A DNA stretch of 54,010 nucleotides. Source: Caballeronia sp. SEWSISQ10-4 2. GTDB lineage: Bacteria; Pseudomonadota; Gammaproteobacteria; Burkholderiales; Burkholderiaceae. How positions within the stretch are numbered: the stretch's first letter is position 1; each line of letters begins with the position of its first letter. The position numbers and the translations under genes were made by a program. The stretch spans positions 1-54,010 of the forward strand of contig NZ_JALPRJ010000058.1 of the NCBI RefSeq assembly GCF_030464885.1, read 5' to 3'. Below, one piece after another: positions 33,293 through 42,340 of this stretch. The notes below the pieces were generated by a model that saw only the letters and a list, made by a program, of their open reading frames with translations, had not been told where the DNA came from and searched no databases.

Positions 33293-33829
33293 TCAGGGAT
33301 TCGGCGGCGTAACCGACAAGATGATCTCAGTTTGTTTATCCGACTCATTCCGGTAACGATGGGCCAGCCGTCCGTCGAAGGAAACGCTCTCACCACTGAC
33401 GACGGTGTAGTCGACACCGGCAATCTCCGCGATGAGTTCGCCCGCAACCACATAGACACACTCCGTTGAAGCGTGACCGCGTGGCTCCTCGGCGGATGTC
33501 TGGCCGGGATCGAGCACTGCCCGCAGCACTTCGAGTTGACCGTTGCCGGCGGTCAGCCGTTCATAGGTCACTTGCCCCATGGGGGCGATCAGTCTTGCGC
33601 GGTTGCCGGGCCGGCTGATCCACACAGACGGCGCCGCTGTTGCGGCAAAAAGCGACGCGACGGATTCGCCGAATACGCCGGCTAGTCGCCGCATGGTTTC
33701 CAGGCTGGGATCGGTGACGGATCGTTCGACCTGGCTCAATAACGTTGCGGATACGCCTGCCTGACTCGCCAGGTCGCGCAACGACAGGCCGTGGGCAGTG
33801 CGCAATTCCTTAAGTCTCTCGCCAATCAC
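33293..33829 (-). CDS. XRE-cupin transcriptional regulator
   Basis: 178-residue regulator with an N-terminal HTH_3 domain (LKELRTAHGLSLRDLASQAG, residues 7-26; SATLLSQVERS) and a C-terminal cupin barrel (about 105-172, HASTECVYVVAGELIAEI). Proteins of this layout, such as PuuR, often control amine and amino acid catabolism, so it may regulate the neighbouring amino acid operon. The cupin retains only part of the usual metal-binding His set. 33830-34052 between this gene and the hairpin beyond mipA holds no gene I can support. Confidence 0.85.
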   Translation of the reverse strand: MIGERLKELRTAHGLSLRDLASQAGVSATLLSQVERSVTDPSLETMRRLAGVFGESVASLFAATAAPSVWISRPGNRARLIAPMGQVTYERLTAGNGQLEVLRAVLDPGQTSAEEPRGHASTECVYVVAGELIAEIAGVDYTVVSGESVSFDGRLAHRYRNESDKQTEIILSVTPPNP

Positions 33830-34052
33830 GATGTAGCCACCCGCTTTGTAAAGTCTCTATGAACAAAATAAGTATATGGAGGCCACCGCGGGTGGTCAAG
33901 CGAGCGCCAGGGCGGCCCGGCAAGGTCTGCCCGATACGCCACTACATTAGCCTACGCGGGTAAGCCGTCGTCTCGCGAGCGCGATGGCTTGGCATCACAT
34001 GTGCAGTATTTCTTCACAACAGGCTCAGGCGAGCGCGCCACGTTCTGAAGAA

Positions 34053-34077
34053 CCGCGTGAAGGGAAACATCACGCGG
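34053..34077 (-). terminator. Candidate terminator hairpin after MipA/OmpV gene
   Basis: CCGCGTGA (34053-34060) and TCACGCGG (34070-34077) form an 8-bp stem with a 9-base loop, 37 bases past the stop of the minus-strand MipA gene. On that strand it is followed by TTCTTC and then the palindrome GTTCTGAAGAAC. The U-tract is weak, so termination is plausible but unproven. Confidence 0.45.
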
Positions 34078-34113
34078 AACCGGCATGAAACAATGCCCGA
34101 TAAAAGCCGCATA

Positions 34114-34914
34114 TCACTTGAACCGGTAGTTCACGGCGGCGAGGAAATTCAATTCGGTCCGGCGTTCGGTGATCGGGCTATTCCCTGCATTGTGCTCAAG
34201 CCGGCCGGCCGTCAGCGAGACCGAACCCACCCATTTCTTCGAGAAATCGTAACTGACGTAGGTATTCAGATGGATGTCCCGGATGCCCGAACTGGTGCCA
34301 TACACCGGCAAGCCGGACGCAGCGCTTTGACTGGCCGACACGCCAAACAGCGTACGGTTATAGACGGCATTAGCCCAGGTCACGCCCGGTCCAACAGACA
34401 CCAGCAGCTTCGACGTCAACGGCATATTTGCCACCAGATCGCCACTCACAAGCAAACCCTGCCCCGTGCCCGCGATGTCCTGATAAGCCGCGACCGAACC
34501 TGTCAGCAGCGACACCGAATAGTCGGCAAACACCTTCAGCTTCGGACCGTAGTGCACATTACCCAGGCCGCGCAGGCGCGGATCGTCGGACTCGTTACGC
34601 GATTGAAAATCGAAGCTGATGGCCGTGCCGAAATGGTAAGCCGGTCCTTTCAGGAGATTGATGCCGAGCACGTCGAGACCTTGCGAGAAGATCCGGTCGT
34701 TGTAGGAGATATCGAGCGATGGCAGCGGCAAAACCTGGAACGAACGCGAACCAGGGTATTTCGGTGAAACCATCAGCGCAGGGCCGACCGAGATTTTCCA
34801 TGGATCGGCGACGCTCGTATCGGGGGTGGCGCTTTGCTCGTCGGCGACGGCGTTCGTGACCCAGACACACGTGAAAGAGACTAGGGTGCAACGGCAAAAA
34901 TCGGCAAACTTCAC
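34114..34914 (-). CDS. MipA/OmpV-family outer membrane protein
   Basis: 266-residue outer-membrane beta-barrel with signal peptide ending NAVADE (about 1-25). PWKISVGPALMVSPKYPGS near the N-terminus, LPLPSLDISYNDRIF and the terminal YRFK strand are family features. MipA has been described as a scaffold for murein-synthesising proteins, while others in the family are simple barrel proteins; neither role is shown here. It stands alone before the signalling operon. Confidence 0.85.
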   Translation of the reverse strand: MKFADFCRCTLVSFTCVWVTNAVADEQSATPDTSVADPWKISVGPALMVSPKYPGSRSFQVLPLPSLDISYNDRIFSQGLDVLGINLLKGPAYHFGTAISFDFQSRNESDDPRLRGLGNVHYGPKLKVFADYSVSLLTGSVAAYQDIAGTGQGLLVSGDLVANMPLTSKLLVSVGPGVTWANAVYNRTLFGVSASQSAASGLPVYGTSSGIRDIHLNTYVSYDFSKKWVGSVSLTAGRLEHNAGNSPITERRTELNFLAAVNYRFK

Positions 34915-35058
34915 TGCGGGTTCCCTGGCATGTCGAGTCCTTAGGGCTCGTGTGGACTGAACGTCATCAACGGCTTGGCTTGGTCGCCCGCACCACTCGC
35001 CGCTTCGTTCAAGCGCAAGAATACGCCAATCTTCCGCGTGCCGATTTTCCGCCAGCCG

Positions 35059-35631
35059 TTAATCGCACCGCGCGACCTCGCGCCGCTCGGCATTGTGCAT
35101 CGGAAAGTCTGCGAACGCACAGCTCATGAGGCCATGCAGCGCCGCGTTGCCAACGGGATCGCGATCCGCATGCGTCACGCTCACCTGGTAACCGACCGCC
35201 CCGCTCGTACGCTCGACAAACTGGATCGTCAGCGCGTGGACGTAGCGTTCGCGTCCAAACCAATCCTTCTGCGGCGCCACGTCGTCGCAGGCGCTCTCCG
35301 GCGCGCCCGTGCACGCGGCACGCACACGCACCGCTTGCGGGCGTGTTGCATAACCCAGCTTCACGAGATAGTCCGCGCGGTTCGGAGGCACCGGCCGAAA
35401 GCCCTTGGCGGCCAGCGCTTCATCGAGCCAACCGGCGGGCGCCGCGTTGGTCGCGACATCGCCCTGAGGCTCCATACTCAACGATTGCAGCGCATAGGTC
35501 TTGACGCTGCTCGTCGCGAAATCGCCTCCAAGTTTGTCGCGATATGCACTGATCCGCACCGGCGGCTCGCTGGCGCAACCGGTGAGAAGCGCGAGAAGAA
35601 AAACGGCACCTGCTATCGATCGTATGTTCAC
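35059..35631 (-). CDS. DUF4136-type lipoprotein
   Basis: 190-residue lipoprotein. The signal IRSIAGAVFLLALLTGC has a clean lipobox LTGC, so Cys19 region would be lipidated. The body (YALQSLSM, WLDEALAAKGFRPVPPNRADYLVKLGY) has the DUF4136 pattern of an ageing-resistant beta-alpha domain found in many envelope lipoproteins. I choose GTG 35631 with AGGA upstream because it places the signal peptide correctly. It starts 20 bp after the CHASE2 kinase stop and is the last gene of that operon. Confidence 0.8.
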   Translation of the reverse strand: MNIRSIAGAVFLLALLTGCASEPPVRISAYRDKLGGDFATSSVKTYALQSLSMEPQGDVATNAAPAGWLDEALAAKGFRPVPPNRADYLVKLGYATRPQAVRVRAACTGAPESACDDVAPQKDWFGRERYVHALTIQFVERTSGAVGYQVSVTHADRDPVGNAALHGLMSCAFADFPMHNAERREVARCD

Positions 35632-35650
35632 TTCGTTCCTCGGAAAACGT

Positions 35651-38101
35651 TTATTGCTTTTGTGCAGCGGGTTCGTCGTCGCTCGCTTCACGCGGCTCAA
35701 CGGTCTGCGCGCGCAAGGTGATCGTCACGGTCGTCCCCCGGTCCGGCGCGCTTTTAATGGCGATCTCGCCTGCGTGGCGGCTGATCACGGTCTTGACGAA
35801 CGCCATCCCGAGCCCGGTTCCGTCGCTCGGCGGCTGACCATCGAGATGAAAGCGCCGAAAGCGTTCGAACAGATGCGCCTGCTGCTCGAGCGCAATGCCG
35901 TAACCCATGTCCTGCACGACGCACACGATCGCCCCCGGCGTCTCGCTGACGATGCAGCCCACACGCGTGGCAGGCGGGCTGTATTTCACCGCGTTGCTCA
36001 GCAGGTTGATGAGCGCGCGTGTCATCAGGGACCGGTCGGCCAGGACCCAGAATGCTTCGCCTTCGCTTTCGCAACGCACCTCAATGTCCTTCGCGTGCGC
36101 GAGCGGCCAGATCTCGTCGCTGGCGTCGATCGCAAGTTCGTGCAGGTTCAGCAGTTCGAGGCTGTAATGCTGCGACTCGGCGCGCGCAAGTTGCACGAAG
36201 TCATCGGCTAGCGCGAGCGTGCGCCGTGCGTAACGTTCGACGCGCTCCATCAGGTCCATCGCGCGCGTGGAGTCGATGTGCGGCCGCTCGGTGTCGAGCA
36301 GCGCGAGAATCGACGCCTGCGGCGAGCGCATGTCGTGCGACAGCAGATGCAGCATGTCGTCGCGCTGGCGCTCGGAGGCATGCAGCGCGGTGATATCGAC
36401 CCAGCTCGCAATCCACCCAAGCGATCCGCCCGCGCTCGTCGTGCAGGGCGCATAACGCAGCATATGGTCGCGCCCATGACGATCGCGCACTTCGATGCCG
36501 TGCATCATGACCTCGGCGTGACGCTCGACACGCGGATCGAGCATCGCCGGCCATGACATGCCGCTCGGCAGCGCGCCGCTGCTGTCCTCGTCGACCAGGC
36601 GCACGAAGTGGAAGTCGCTGAAGATCTGCACGATCGACATATCGTTGAAACGCACGGGGCCGAAATGCAGCCGCGCGGGATCGTTGACCATCAGGATGCG
36701 GCCGTCGCGGTCGCAAACCATGATCGGCTCCGGCAAACTGTTCAGGCTGTCCCAGATGAACTGCCGCATATTGCGCTGGCGCTGCACGGCCTGGCGCGTG
36801 AGTGCGATCAGGCGCTCGAGCAGATCGCCCGCCGCGCCCTGGGGTTTCTGCTCGGCCCCGGGCAGCAGGTTGGGCTCGGCGGCAAGCAGGCGCAGCTCCT
36901 GTCCGAGATAAGACATGGCGACCTCGAGACGCCGCCAGCTCCACAGCAGATAGATCAGCGCAAGACCGCCGAGCGCCGGCACCGGCGAGAGCCAGCGCGA
37001 GCGCAGGTACACCATGCAGGCGCTGGCAATCAGACTGGCGCAGGCCAGCGCAATGGTAAGTATCAGCGACTGGAACGGCGACATCACCAGCAGGCCCGCG
37101 AGCAGGATGCCTATCGGCATGAGGCTCGTCCAGCCGGCCGCCCTGTCGCTGACCGGTTCGATGGCGCGGCCGTCGAACAGCGCATCGAGGATGGTCGCGT
37201 AGATGTCCACGCCCGGCAGCTCGCCCACATCGCCTGAAATCGGCGTGGCAAAGCGGTCGCGCAGACCTGCCGCCGTTGCGCCGACCAGCACGATCTTGCC
37301 CGCGAAAAATTCAGGCGGAACCGAGCCTTGCATCGCGGCCGCGAACGACACCCGCGGATAATCCAGCGACGTGCGCGAAAACGGAATCATCATCCGGTGC
37401 GCACGTTTCAGCTCTCCTGCGCCCGCCGGACCTGACGCCGCGAACACCGCATCGGCCGCCGCCGGTTCGATGCCGGGCAGCGGCGCATCCGGGCCACGCA
37501 TCGCTCGATAAACCGGCACCGTGATGCTCGGCCACCAGTTCTTGCCGCTGCCCTCAAACAGCGAGACGCTGCGCACGATGCCGTCCTGATTCACTTCCAG
37601 ATCGATATGACCCACACCCGCCGCCGCCGCGCGCAACACTGGAACGGGTTCGACCGCCGCGGGCTCGTTCTGGTTGACGGGCAGGCGATCGACGAGAAGC
37701 GGCAGATAGGTCGGCACGTGCTTCATTGCCTGGGCGAAAGCGGCGTCGCCGGGAGAAGGCTCGGTGAACAGCACGTCGTAGGCCACGCTGGCCGGCTTCG
37801 CCTTCGCGAGTTGATCAAGCAGCGCCGCGTGAGTCTCGCGCGGCCACGGCCAGCGCCCGAGTTCCGCGATGCTCTCGTCGTCGACCGCAACGATCACAAT
37901 GCCAGCCGACGGACGGCTCGCCGAGTGCGACAGCAACTGATCGTAGATCAGGAAACTTGCGCGTTCCGTCAACGGGCTCACGACGCCGCAAAGTACGGCG
38001 GCAACGCCCACCGCGCCGATCAGCATCCACTCGATGAAGAAGCGCTTGCCTATTGTCGGTCCCGGCCAGCGCAGGTCGCGAAAGGGGAAGCGCCATGGCA
38101 T
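35651..38101 (-). CDS. CHASE2-domain sensor histidine kinase
   Basis: 816-residue membrane kinase. One helix near the N-terminus (about 25-42) precedes a large periplasmic CHASE2 domain (about 45-310, with SAGIVIVAVDDESIAELGRWPW and VGATAAGLRDRFATP). Three helices follow (about 325-400), then a PAS domain (about 455-570), HisKA with His589 in LLSHDMRSPQ, and HATPase (LINLLSNAVKYS, VQDMGYGI, GTGLGMAF). All kinase boxes are intact. It is 9 bp downstream of the LysM-FecR gene and shares an operon with the OmpR-type regulator, its probable partner. Confidence 0.9.
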   Translation of the reverse strand: MPWRFPFRDLRWPGPTIGKRFFIEWMLIGAVGVAAVLCGVVSPLTERASFLIYDQLLSHSASRPSAGIVIVAVDDESIAELGRWPWPRETHAALLDQLAKAKPASVAYDVLFTEPSPGDAAFAQAMKHVPTYLPLLVDRLPVNQNEPAAVEPVPVLRAAAAGVGHIDLEVNQDGIVRSVSLFEGSGKNWWPSITVPVYRAMRGPDAPLPGIEPAAADAVFAASGPAGAGELKRAHRMMIPFSRTSLDYPRVSFAAAMQGSVPPEFFAGKIVLVGATAAGLRDRFATPISGDVGELPGVDIYATILDALFDGRAIEPVSDRAAGWTSLMPIGILLAGLLVMSPFQSLILTIALACASLIASACMVYLRSRWLSPVPALGGLALIYLLWSWRRLEVAMSYLGQELRLLAAEPNLLPGAEQKPQGAAGDLLERLIALTRQAVQRQRNMRQFIWDSLNSLPEPIMVCDRDGRILMVNDPARLHFGPVRFNDMSIVQIFSDFHFVRLVDEDSSGALPSGMSWPAMLDPRVERHAEVMMHGIEVRDRHGRDHMLRYAPCTTSAGGSLGWIASWVDITALHASERQRDDMLHLLSHDMRSPQASILALLDTERPHIDSTRAMDLMERVERYARRTLALADDFVQLARAESQHYSLELLNLHELAIDASDEIWPLAHAKDIEVRCESEGEAFWVLADRSLMTRALINLLSNAVKYSPPATRVGCIVSETPGAIVCVVQDMGYGIALEQQAHLFERFRRFHLDGQPPSDGTGLGMAFVKTVISRHAGEIAIKSAPDRGTTVTITLRAQTVEPREASDDEPAAQKQ

Positions 38102-38110
38102 GGGTCGCGC

Positions 38111-39526
38111 CTACCGCGTTTGAGTGAACGACCGGATTTCGCTCGGGATCGACAGGAGCCGGCCGTTTTCGAAGGTATCGACAACAATCGTCCAGTAGTA
38201 CTTTCCGGGCGCCAGATGCGCCACCGACATCTCGCCGCCCGACACGTCGAGCAAGTCGATGAGCGGCGCGCTCAGGTCCGCATGACTCGACAGGATGAAG
38301 CGATACCGCGCGCCCTGCCCGTTGCCGTCCACATGCCAGCGGAACACATAGCCATTACCTTCGATAGGCGTAGCCGCCGCGTTGGTCGTATCGAGATGGC
38401 GGTTGAACGTGAAAACCTGCGGCAAACCGTCAATGCCCTGCGTGTCCGTGGCCGAGACACGCACAAAATAGTTGCCATCGGGAATGTTCTCGAACGCTGC
38501 ATGCAGGCCGGCCGTGCGCTGGTCGCGAAGCAGGTCGAGAAAATCGGCATCGGTCGCGATTTCCGTACGATATGCACCGGCGCCATCGACCGGCGTCAGG
38601 TCGAATGCAACTTGCGACGCGCGCTGCAGCTTGTCCGGATCGACGATGCCCGGCGGGTCGAGCAGCCGCATCGACGCGCCCGCGCTCTGGCCCGTGCGAG
38701 TCACGTTGCCGTAGCCGGCCAGAACAAGTGTCTGCGCGCCGCCCTGAACCGGTAGCGGGGCGGCGTTATCGGCGCCTGCTCCGTCCACGCCGATCTTGCC
38801 CGCCAGCACCTCGACGGTGGTCGCGTCTTGCCCGGCCAGGTAGTTCACCCGGAAACGTGTGCCGCGCACACCTGCCACCACCGACGGCGAACTGACCCGG
38901 AACGAGTCGCGCGGATTCTTGAACGGCGTGACTTCTGTCGTGACCTCGCCTTCCTTCAGGTCGAACTGGCGTTCAACCGCGCCGGTCAGCACCGTGGTCC
39001 GCAATCGTCCGATCTGGATACGGCTGCTCGACGGCAACACGACGTGCGAACCGTCGGGCAACGTCATGGACACGAACGCGTCGCGACCGGTCTGGATTTC
39101 GTCGCCCTCCACCAGCAGCGTCCCCGCGCTCAACGGCACGGGTGGCGCGCCCGCCGCTCCTTCTTTCTCGACGCTGCCACGGACCGCCACCACTTGCGCC
39201 GTCAGCAACTTCTGCCTGAGGCGTGAGGTGGGTATGGAGAGACGGCTGTTGATCTGCAAGTGGCGCGGATTCGCAACGTGATTGATGTCGCGCAACAGCC
39301 GCCAGTCGTCGGGACTGTGCATATAGCGGTCCGCGAGCGTGTAGAGCGAATCGTCGGCATGTACCACATACGGCGTCATGTCCTGCGGCGGCACGCGTTT
39401 GGCGTGCGCTGGCTGGATCGAACAGACGATCGCAACGATGCCGGCCACCGTCATTGCGGTTTCCAGTCCCGTACGCGGGCGTTGATGAGCCGCCAATCCG
39501 CGCCTGCTTTTATGGAACCCGTTCAC
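38111..39526 (-). CDS. LysM-FecR domain periplasmic protein
   Basis: 471-residue exported protein. A signal-type hydrophobic segment lies at about 25-42 (AMTVAGIVAIVCSIQPAHA). A LysM domain follows (TPYVVHADDSLYTLADRYM to INSRLSIP, about 51-98), which suggests peptidoglycan contact, then a FecR domain (about 110-245, SSPSVVAGVRGTRFRVNY) and C-terminal fibronectin-like repeats. In this operon it may present an envelope signal to the CHASE2 sensor. The start ATG overlaps the stop of the response regulator gene (39523-39526). Confidence 0.87.
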   Translation of the reverse strand: MNGFHKSRRGLAAHQRPRTGLETAMTVAGIVAIVCSIQPAHAKRVPPQDMTPYVVHADDSLYTLADRYMHSPDDWRLLRDINHVANPRHLQINSRLSIPTSRLRQKLLTAQVVAVRGSVEKEGAAGAPPVPLSAGTLLVEGDEIQTGRDAFVSMTLPDGSHVVLPSSSRIQIGRLRTTVLTGAVERQFDLKEGEVTTEVTPFKNPRDSFRVSSPSVVAGVRGTRFRVNYLAGQDATTVEVLAGKIGVDGAGADNAAPLPVQGGAQTLVLAGYGNVTRTGQSAGASMRLLDPPGIVDPDKLQRASQVAFDLTPVDGAGAYRTEIATDADFLDLLRDQRTAGLHAAFENIPDGNYFVRVSATDTQGIDGLPQVFTFNRHLDTTNAAATPIEGNGYVFRWHVDGNGQGARYRFILSSHADLSAPLIDLLDVSGGEMSVAHLAPGKYYWTIVVDTFENGRLLSIPSEIRSFTQTR

Positions 39527-40227
39527 GGCGATTCATTCCCCACTTTTTCCAGCCGGTAGCCGTAGCTATAAATGGGTGTTATGCGGTATCCGTTTTGAGG
39601 CCGCAACACCAGCTTGGAGCGAATCTGCGAGACATGGGTATCGATTGTCCGCGAGGGGATATCCACGTCCTGCCGCCAGACCGATTCGCGGATATGGCTG
39701 CGTGACAGCGGCCGCGACAGGTTGCGAAAGAGCAGCAGCGCAAGCTCGAATTCCTTTTGCGTCAGCGTGGCCGGCGCTTCGCTGACCAATGCGGTCTGGG
39801 TAGTGAGATCGAACCGATAAATGCCGTACGTTTCCTGGGTCGCCTCGTGCTGCTGCATGTAAATCCGCCGCAACAACGCTTCCACGCGGGCGAGCAGCAC
39901 CGGCCGCGACACCGGTTTGAGGATGTAGTCGTCCGCACCCGCATTGAGCATCTGGACGATATCGGCTTCAACGCTGCGGCTCGTCAGGAAGAGGACCGGC
40001 AGATTCGTGGTGAGGTTTTTCCTGACCCATTGCAGTACGACGTCGCCCGGCATTTCCGGCATGTTCCAGTCGAGCAGCAGCAGGTCGTAAGGCTGACGCC
40101 TCAGCTCGTGGATCAGGCTCTTGCCGTCCATAAACACCTGGCAGAGGTGCCCGGCCGCGGTCAGTGTCTGAGCCACAAACTCCGTCTGGCTCAGGTCGTC
40201 GTCCAGCACACAAATCCGCATTGCCAT
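39523..40227 (-). CDS. OmpR/PhoB-family response regulator
   Basis: 234-residue two-component regulator. The receiver domain (1-120) has the acidic pocket Asp9-Asp11, phosphoacceptor Asp53 (LLLLDWNMPE), Thr in FLTS and Lys in ILKPV. A C-terminal winged helix (about 135-230) carries TLTQKEFELALLLF, SRTIDTHVSQIRSKL and YGYRLE. First gene of a four-gene operon with LysM-FecR, the CHASE2 kinase and a lipoprotein. It most likely accepts phosphate from that kinase. Confidence 0.92.
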   Translation of the reverse strand: MAMRICVLDDDLSQTEFVAQTLTAAGHLCQVFMDGKSLIHELRRQPYDLLLLDWNMPEMPGDVVLQWVRKNLTTNLPVLFLTSRSVEADIVQMLNAGADDYILKPVSRPVLLARVEALLRRIYMQQHEATQETYGIYRFDLTTQTALVSEAPATLTQKEFELALLLFRNLSRPLSRSHIRESVWRQDVDIPSRTIDTHVSQIRSKLVLRPQNGYRITPIYSYGYRLEKVGNESP

Positions 40228-40316
40228 ATCCCGTTAAATAGTCAAGACGGCCTTGTCGTTTATTTTGCTTAACGCCGAATACCAATACAGCCCATGCGGA
40301 TTATCGCGTTCGTTTT

Positions 40317-40322
40317 ATTATA
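40317..40322 (-). promoter_or_regulatory. Candidate -10 box for the response regulator operon
   Basis: TATAAT reads on the minus strand at 40322-40317, about 90 bases before the regulator ATG, in a short AT-rich gap. No good -35 sits at 16-18 bp, so the promoter may need an activator or be extended differently. Confidence 0.3.
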
Positions 40323-40336
40323 CTTTTTACTGCGAT

Positions 40337-40744
40337 TCAACGCATTTGAACCAGCATCCGGTCAAAGCTTTTCATGACATGATCCCACGCCGCATCCGAG
40401 TAATCCTCACGCGCCCGCGCGCACATGCAGGCAAATGCCATCAATCGCCGCGCCGTCTGTTCGCAATAAGTCAGCGGCATTAGGGTAGCTTCATCTTCGT
40501 GAAGTCCCGCAAATTGATCCTGAGTGCGGTCCGCCGAACGGTTCAATGTCTTCAGCCGTGCTCGCAAAATATCCGCCAGCCACGGCATCTCGGCCGCGCA
40601 TGAATCGCTGTAAGCCTCTATTGCCGCACGCGCATGCGAATCCGACGCGAGATCGAGCGTCACATGACGCAAGCTATCGGTCGATTGACCCGGCTGGATT
40701 TTCGACTTCCACGCAAGCGGGCCACCACTGGATTTATTCAACAT
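40337..40744 (-). CDS. Hypothetical protein
   Basis: 135-residue soluble protein that I do not recognise. It is largely alpha-helical by composition (SHARAAIEAYSDSCAAEM, RRLMAFACMCARAREDY) with five or six Cys, and has no signal or membrane segment. I start at ATG 40744; the reading frame extends upstream but overlaps the next small gene. The lower GC of 40.2-41.5 kb compared with neighbours hints at a foreign or regulatory region. Confidence 0.5.
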   Translation of the reverse strand: MLNKSSGGPLAWKSKIQPGQSTDSLRHVTLDLASDSHARAAIEAYSDSCAAEMPWLADILRARLKTLNRSADRTQDQFAGLHEDEATLMPLTYCEQTARRLMAFACMCARAREDYSDAAWDHVMKSFDRMLVQMR

Positions 40745-40833
40745 TCGAAGCACCCGGCACTGTCCTGTTACCTGACATAAACAATCGGTCTGGATACGTT
40801 GGATTCCCCACGTCTCGTTTCTTGCATTCCGGC

Positions 40834-40986
40834 CTAATCGGACTCCACGAGATCGCTCAAAAGCGATCGCACCGCGACGTCCTGCATATGGCTCAGACCG
40901 GAATCCCGTAGCGTCAATAAACGGTTGCGCCAATAGTTCGCGTGAAAAATCGCGCCATCGGCTCCTGTCGCAAGACAACGAGACAT
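40834..40986 (-). CDS. Small hypothetical protein (50 aa)
   Basis: Short reading frame starting MSRCLATGADGAIFHANYWR with GAGG five bases before the ATG at 40986. The rest is an amphipathic helix-like sequence (QDVAVRSLLSDLVE). It lies upstream of and in line with the 135-residue hypothetical gene, 89 bp apart, so both may be cotranscribed. No known domain; kept because of the ribosome site and plausible composition. Confidence 0.4.
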   Translation of the reverse strand: MSRCLATGADGAIFHANYWRNRLLTLRDSGLSHMQDVAVRSLLSDLVESD

Positions 40987-41506
40987 GATCGCCTCAATAT
41001 GTACTATTTCCGCGTCGATAATTACGGACGCACGATTTCCCTGGTATTGCGTTTTGGTATTCACTGATATCCCCGAAATCTGACATCTTGACCGTGTGGC
41101 GAACCAGCCTCTCAGTGCTGAGTAAAACAGCTCGCCTTCGTGGGATGGCATTCCTTGGCGCATAACGCCCGAAGTGTTTTTTCCCACTGATTTTATTTAT
41201 CGAAGGACAAACCAGAACTGTCTTTCGATGATGCACTTTACCGCCAATCACTACGCCATTTAACCTACTTTTCAGTATTTAACACTTCATTCGCCCGGCA
41301 TCGGCATGCATGTCAAAGCGGTGCCGCAAACACCGCATTTGCGTGTGCGGTAAGTTAATTGTCAGTCTATGCCCCGCCCTATTTCCGTGTCCGTACGCCG
41401 CATATCACAGGGTGTTCCCTAACAACCATTGTGCTCGCGGCGTTTAAAATTCGTCGGCGCAGATCTCATCGATTTATCAACTCTTATCAACTCCTTACGG
41501 TCACTC
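40987..41506. other. Gene-free AT-richer region
   Basis: No gene is supportable in this 520-base stretch. It holds a GC-rich imperfect hairpin near 41323-41350 (CCGCA pairing with TGCGG around a CGC/GCG inner stem) and a tandem duplication of TTATCAACTC at 41474-41483 and 41484-41493, directly before the next start codon. Base composition is lower in GC than the flanking genes. Confidence 0.5.
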
Positions 41507-42289
41507 ATGAAATCTTTCTTGCTGATGCTGTCCGCATTCGCGTTCATCGGCGGCGTTGCTGCCGCGGCCACCGTCCAGGCCGCTGAACTGCGTGTCATGA
41601 GTTCCGGTGGATTTACCGCCGCCTATAAGATCCTCGGGCCAAAATTCGCGGCGGCAAGCGGCAATACCCTCGACACCGCCCTGGGTCCGTCAATGGGAAA
41701 AGCGCCCGAAGCCATTCCGAACCGGCTGGCCAGAGGCGAACCGGCCGACGTGGTGATCATGGTGGGTTACGCGCTCGACGACCTCATCAAGCAAGGCAAG
41801 GTCATGCCCGGTTCGCGCGTCGAACTCGCCGATTCCGCTATCGGCATGGTGGTTCGCGCCGGTGCGCCGAAGCCGGACATCGGCACGGTGGCGGCTTTGA
41901 AGGAGACGCTGCTGCACGCGAAGTCGGTCGCCTATTCCGACAGCGCGAGCGGCGTGTACATACAGAACGAGTTGTTCAAGCGCCTGGGAATCGAGGACCA
42001 GATCCGGCCCAAGGCCACGATGGTGCCGAAGATTCCGGTGGCGTCGGTGGTGGCTACCGGTGACTACGAACTCGGCTTCCAGCAGGTGAGCGAACTGCTG
42101 CCCGTGCCGGGCGTGACGTTCGTGGGCAAGATTCCCGAGTCGGTACAGTCGATCACGCGATTCGCGGGCGGCATTCCGGTAGGCGCACAACATCCGGCCG
42201 AAGCAAAGGCGCTGCTCGACTATCTCGCTTCGCCGGACGCAGTGCCGGTCGTCAGGCAGACGGGGCTCGATCCTGTCACACCGCGGTGA
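41507..42289 (+). CDS. Periplasmic substrate-binding protein, ModA-like
   Basis: 260-residue exported binding protein. Signal peptide about 1-26 (SFLLMLSAFAFIGGVAAAATVQA), mature start AELRVMSSGGFTAAYKIL. The fold is SBP_bac_11 (molybdate-type), with ADVVIMVGYALDDLIKQG and AYSDSASGVYIQNELF, and a terminal ALLDYLASPDAVPVV. Many such proteins in Burkholderia act without adjacent ABC genes, as here, and may bind organic acids. ATG 41507 lacks a clear ribosome site and follows a tandem 10-bp repeat. Confidence 0.82.
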   Translation: MKSFLLMLSAFAFIGGVAAAATVQAAELRVMSSGGFTAAYKILGPKFAAASGNTLDTALGPSMGKAPEAIPNRLARGEPADVVIMVGYALDDLIKQGKVMPGSRVELADSAIGMVVRAGAPKPDIGTVAALKETLLHAKSVAYSDSASGVYIQNELFKRLGIEDQIRPKATMVPKIPVASVVATGDYELGFQQVSELLPVPGVTFVGKIPESVQSITRFAGGIPVGAQHPAEAKALLDYLASPDAVPVVRQTGLDPVTPR

Positions 42290-42340
42290 ACGGGGCCTGC
42301 TAATGTATCGGTCGGGCCCGGGTTATTGGAGAAGCAGAGC

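Noticed and set aside
40994..41251. 85-codon minus-strand reading frame in the AT-richer gap
   Set aside because: No ribosome site, no domain and Arg/Lys-rich random composition.
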